Positions 60,401-64,000 of a stretch of DNA of 64,000 nt are shown here, piece after piece. Position 1 is the stretch's first letter; each line of letters starts with the position of its first letter. Source of the stretch: Paraspadella gotoi (Eukaryota > Chaetognatha). Both the position numbers and the translations under genes were made by a program. The stretch is taken from assembly GCA_051294375.1 (NCBI GenBank), contig CM119266.1:9494538-9558537 (forward strand). Direction: 5' to 3'. The notes under the pieces are model-generated. The model did not search any database and was not told where the DNA came from. It saw only the letters and a program-made list of their open reading frames with translations.

Positions 60401-63400
60401 GTGATGAAACAACTCCTGTTTGGTGTCCCGCATTCACCTTCGATGAAAAAATAGATGAATGTAATTGTATACAAGATAATTTTTGGTGTTTTAGGTCTCA
60501 AGTTCAAAACGTGCAATATGGGGATCAAAGGTATGTAACTAATCGTTCTAATGCTTTTTATTTAAATTTCTTTAAAAGTTTTAAAATTGTTTCGATGGGT
60601 AAAATGTTTTAGCATTCAGTCTCCAAAAAAATCAAGATTATAAAAATTGACGGAATTATTTTACCAAATTGACTAATTTTTAATGTTAAAATAACAAAAT
60701 TTTTATAGTCGAATTTCAAGATAAAAGTGGTTATTTAAATGCATTTTAACGAAATTAGATTGGATATAACTGAGCCATATCCTCAAAAAATTACTGAAAG
60801 GCTTTGGAAATCATTTTGCATGTGTGTTCCCTTTGCAAAACAAGATCTTTGCTACTGCAATAATGAAATCCCGCAAACCCCGAGGTACTAACTTTAAACG
60901 ACTAAACTTAAGCGATAATAAATATATAAATATAATATAAATATATAAATAATATTAATACACAGAATGGTAAAAATAATATTTTATTTTGAAAAAATGA
61001 TTTAAAATCCTTTAAATTTTAGATGCATTTTACAAAATTAAAATTACTTAACGTGATAAGATGTATACAATTTTATAGGCAAAATTACCGTGAAGATTTC
61101 CATCCAGGGAAGTTTAAATCTATTGTTCATAATGCCATCGAGGGTGCTGCGCAAAAAGCATTTTTGAATATTACTCCAAAAGATGGATCGGGAGACACTC
61201 CGTCAGGTTAACTTCATATAAACTGGAAGACCAATACAAATATAAATATCAAACGTTAATGATTCACTTATGGCAACTGGGAGACGTGTGTGACGCACGG
61301 TGTGTGATGCATTTCCAACAGCTGGACCTGCAGTGACCACCCCATGTCACTGGCGTGTTTATGCTATCACAATCACACAAAAATGGCAATAGAATTTTAC
61401 ATCTTTTAGAATTTTATTTTCTTAAAAAACAATTTTTATTTAAAATAAAAACAGACACGTTTCGACTCTATTTCGAGTCTTCATCAGCGCGTTTTAACAT
61501 TTGTATAAATTTCATAGCAAATTATGGGAGAAGAGAGAAAGAGATAGAGACCAAAGGTTTCCAACAAAGAAATTGAGAAAAGGGCAGTGATCAGAGGGAA
61601 GGACAGGATTTTTTTTGCAAGAAAGAAAGACAGGGGGAATGAGAGAGAGAAACCATAGATAATACATTTAGGCAATGTACAAATGTACAAATTTACCAAC
61701 AATTAGCTAGTGAGAAATAAATAATTAAATAGTTTGAAAAATGAAAATAATGAAATGTGAATAATTAGAAAGGGATAGCTAATTAAAACAATAGTGAAAT
61801 AAAGAGTAAGGAAAAAGCTCAAAATGAGCAGGCCCCCCACGGTTTTTCAAATGAATGACTCAGTGATCTCCTGGTGATAGGGGAGGGACAAGTGACCCAC
61901 GTTCTTAAGGCGCTTCTGCTTATCTTCCGCTTGCGCTTTGGTGGGCGCGGTCGGCTCTTCAGCAGCAAGCACCTCCCAAAGAGAGGGAGAGAGATACTGG
62001 GAAACTTGGACAGAGATTATAGGTTTTTATTTAAAATGACCTTAATATGGTATAAAACCAACAATATTATCACAATCCAGTTTATACTTAGATTAGCATA
62101 TTCTGGCATTCGATTTTTAGCCAGCGGGAAGTTGTTAGCAAACTTTGGGGAAAAAAAGTTCTAAAACGTAACATGTAACTAATTTCTCACATTTGAGCCC
62201 GAGGCATTCTTCATACCCCCCTCTAATAAGCAATATACTAAATTAGTTTTGCATAGATCTGTACTTTTTAAGGACTTTCCTGTCAAATGACATATAATAA
62301 GTTTTATTAAATAATTAATTAGTTTAAAAGCTTGCAGTATAGCAAGATAGCTTATTTATTAAATGAATGGTTAATTTTTATATTGGTTGTACCACTTTCA
62401 TAGTTTGTGTAATAAATTTTTACTTTGTGCCATTGCAATTGCTGGGGTGTGAATTTTATTGATTTCCTTCAAACAATTCAAGAGATATGCGATTATTTGT
62501 GAAAATAATACAATATGGCACAGCCGGGTTGCCTGTGATGCCCCTTGGGATGGGGCATCTCACTGTTGGCTTTGGGGGCTTCCGACCCTCAGTGACGCCT
62601 CCAGTCACTGGCGCGGTTACCCTAGGACGGTCTCGCTTTGCCAACGCAGAGGGAAGTCGTTAGGACTGTGGATGGAACACTACGCCTGGGATGGTGTGTA
62701 CCCCCTCTGAGCCAATGGATTTGGCTGAAGGATGATGGATGTGAGGCGGTGTGAATATACCGCCACAGGATCCGGGCCAAGACATCACTCAGGTTCCTCA
62801 AGCCTGAGAGGTGTCTGACAAGACTTACCATAGTGGGAGAGAGAGATACAGCGCGAGTTGTGGGGGCATAGGCGTTTGTTGTAGCGTACCCCAGGGACAT
62901 AGGCGTTTGTGTAGCGTACCCAAAGTCGGCAGGGCATAGGCGTTTGTCGTAGCGTACCCTGAGAAGGTTGCGTGTTCGATAGTAGGGCTCACCACTTATG
63001 GCAACAGCCGGGTTGCCTGTGAAGCCCCTTGGGATGGGGCATCTCACTGTTGGCTTTGGGGGCTTCCGACCCTCAGTGACGCCTCCAGTCACTGGCGCGG
63101 TTACCCTAGGATGGTCTCGCTTTGCCAACGCAGAGGGAAGTCGTTAGGACTGGATGGAACACTACGCCTGGGATGGTGTGTTCCCCCTCTGAGCCAATGG
63201 ATTTGGCTGAAGGATGATGGACGTGAGGCAGTGTGAATATACCGCCACAATTTGATTCCGAACCCTCTATATCTGGTATTGAACTTCAGGTGCTGAAATC
63301 GATAAAAGTTTATATCGTGATATGTGCAACTGCAAAGCAAGAGATTTACGAACCAAATCCTACTTTGATCTGAAAAACATACCATTAGGTACGATATTGA

Positions 63401-64000
63401 CATTCTGACCAGAGTTGATTTTTAAATAAAATGGTTTGCTGCGTTAATTTTCATAAATATAATAATAATAATAACCTATTTTTTAAATAAACTAACATGG
63501 AATATTTATTTTTCCCCATTTTTAAATTATTAAGAAAATGATACAATTTGTAGATGCATTCCAAACCGACAAAGAGAGGATAAGACTCCTGCAGAGCAAA
63601 GGTGTATCTGTCCTCAAGATTCAATTCCCACTCCGATTGCGCAACCTTTACCTCCAGAACAAATAAGCGAAGTCAAACCCTCAGAGATTAAACAATTCTA
63701 TAATAACATACCATTATGCACCTGCATTCCGGATTATAACCCAACTCAACATTTGCCAATAAATCATATGCCATCAAGAGCAGATATATTAAAAAGAGGC
63801 TCTATAGTAAAGGAACAATATGCTTCTAACCCAATTTATCAAAAACCTGAAAATTTACAACCACCATTACTCGCGCATAAAGAACTAAGTGAGGCACCGA
63901 CGGCTGCCGTGCCTATCGAGGAAAAACGAAAAGAAGAGCCATACTCAGAAAAGGTTACATTTACTCATGAGCCAAAAACAGAACCAATGACAAAAACATC
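57469..64000 (+). CDS. Novel Cys-x-Cys-rich membrane-anchored protein, 3'-partial
   Basis: I do not recognise this protein. Ten exons join in phase: 57469-57853, 57910-58193, 58883-59027, 59091-59145, 59404-59487, 59553-60530, 60759-60884, 61079-61206, 63290-63388, 63535-64000 (still open), about 916 residues. It begins with a signal-like segment (SSVYIGIAVVALLVACRG), then two membrane segments (IPGIFAFLFAVCVCNCVL; FLRYIIWTIFMTCYLSSALF). After that come about 700 residues of Pro/Lys/Asn-rich sequence studded with Cys-x-Cys pairs: CKC, CSCEC, CNC, CRC, CLC, CYC, CDC, CEC, CNC, CMC, CYC, CNC, CRC, CIC, CTC. Each new exon tends to bring one or two pairs (KICRCVSETKF, TICRCIPNRQ), suggesting growth by repetition. 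It lies opposite the apparent HIBCH intron. The start is the first ATG of exon 1. Confidence 0.6.
61430..61860 (-). repeat. Hammerhead-family repeat with purine-rich interior
   Basis: It lies in an intron of the Cys-x-Cys-rich gene, antisense to it. Minus-strand order: GCTCATTTTGAGC-type palindrome (near 61820), purine/pyrimidine-biased interior with TTTCTTTGTTGGAAACC, then the hammerhead core and an AT-rich terminal stretch (61430-61453). It is similar in order to 17640-18076 and 38795-39150. Confidence 0.65.
61454..61487 (-). ncRNA. Hammerhead ribozyme motif (type I)
   Basis: The minus strand reads CTGATGA (61487-61481), A, stem II GACTC-GAAATA-GAGTC (five perfect pairs), GAAA, CGTGTC. Predicted cleavage follows the C at 61454. 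Stem I pairs AAAACGCG with UGUUUUU (six of seven positions, two as G-U). Stem III is ACGUGU. This is the copy closest to the classical hammerhead, differing by the extra A before stem II shared by all copies. Confidence 0.75.
62342..62402 (-). repeat. Dispersed repeat A, copy 3
   Basis: Reverse-complement copy of the sequence at 15746-15816; shared bases extend outward to GCAATGGCA on its 5' side, as in copy 1. Confidence 0.75.
62521..63249. repeat. Pair of ~246-bp direct repeats with an internal minisatellite
   Basis: Copy 1 at 62521-62767 and copy 2 at 63005-63249 are over 95% identical (start CAGCCGGGTTGCCTGTGA, end GAATATACCGCCACA). Between them, 62862-62961 holds three copies of a ~30-bp unit (GCATAGGCGTTTGT...AGCGTACCC). 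The repeats are GC-rich in an AT-rich intron and contain CAGTGACGCCTCCAGTCACT, a short palindrome. The minus strand is open across most of each copy (MAKRDRPRVTAPVTGG), so part of a transposon ORF is possible. Sequence at 61266-61365 (TATGGCAAC ... GTCACTGGCG) looks like a diverged relative. Confidence 0.9.

Overview
This is nuclear DNA of an animal. Genes are split by short spliceosomal introns (GT-AG, AT-rich), exons are GC-richer than the introns around them, and (GA)n microsatellites are frequent. Several genes are metazoan-specific: furry, SMYD5, C/EBP, SNAP-23/25, GASZ/ASZ1 and a Domeless/gp130-like cytokine receptor. A chitin-binding CBM14 domain and the Domeless-like receptor suggest a protostome, probably an arthropod; the species cannot be named. 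I rebuilt gene models by hand by joining exons whose splice phases agree and whose products match the family along their length.

Layout. 1-1489 (+): 3' part of an SH3-SH2-tyrosine kinase. 1663-4604 (-): radial spoke head protein RSPH4/6. 4844-5016 (-): an orphan acidic terminal exon. 6158-15254 (-): 26 exons for the first ~1408 residues of furry (FRY), with the second half missing; one intron hosts a small same-strand gene (7742-8835). 15996-17233 (-): NUDT9-type ADP-ribose pyrophosphatase. 18673-20545 (+): SLC22-type transporter. 21701-24456 (-): signal peptide + chitin-binding domain + NIPSNAP domains, with an antisense Lys/Glu-rich gene nested inside. 26848-28073 (-): C/EBP bZIP factor. 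30108-34728 (-): uridine phosphorylase. 34.7-40.2 kb: AT-rich intergenic DNA. 40239-55647 (all -): SNAP-25-like SNARE, SMYD5, UBE2Z-like E2, ARMC10-like protein, GASZ, cytokine receptor and COX18, closely packed. 56338-57320 (-): 3' half of HIBCH. 57469-64000 (+): a ten-exon, Cys-x-Cys-rich membrane-anchored protein that I do not recognise and that runs off the window.

The most unusual content is a dispersed repeat family carrying type-I hammerhead-ribozyme motifs. Four copies keep a full CUGANGA...GAAAC core, with compensatory changes in stem II: 31196-31232 (-), 31794-31830 (+), 37670-37756 (+) and 61454-61487 (-). Relics lie near 17.7-18.0, 22.0 and 29.07 kb. Such motifs are known from Penelope-like elements and metazoan retrozymes; no reverse transcriptase is visible here. 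One intact copy lies in sense orientation inside the last intron of the uridine phosphorylase gene.

The genes are housekeeping, signalling and germline genes with no common pathway. Two features may reflect assembly breaks or very long introns: furry lacks its C-terminal half and HIBCH lacks its N-terminal half.
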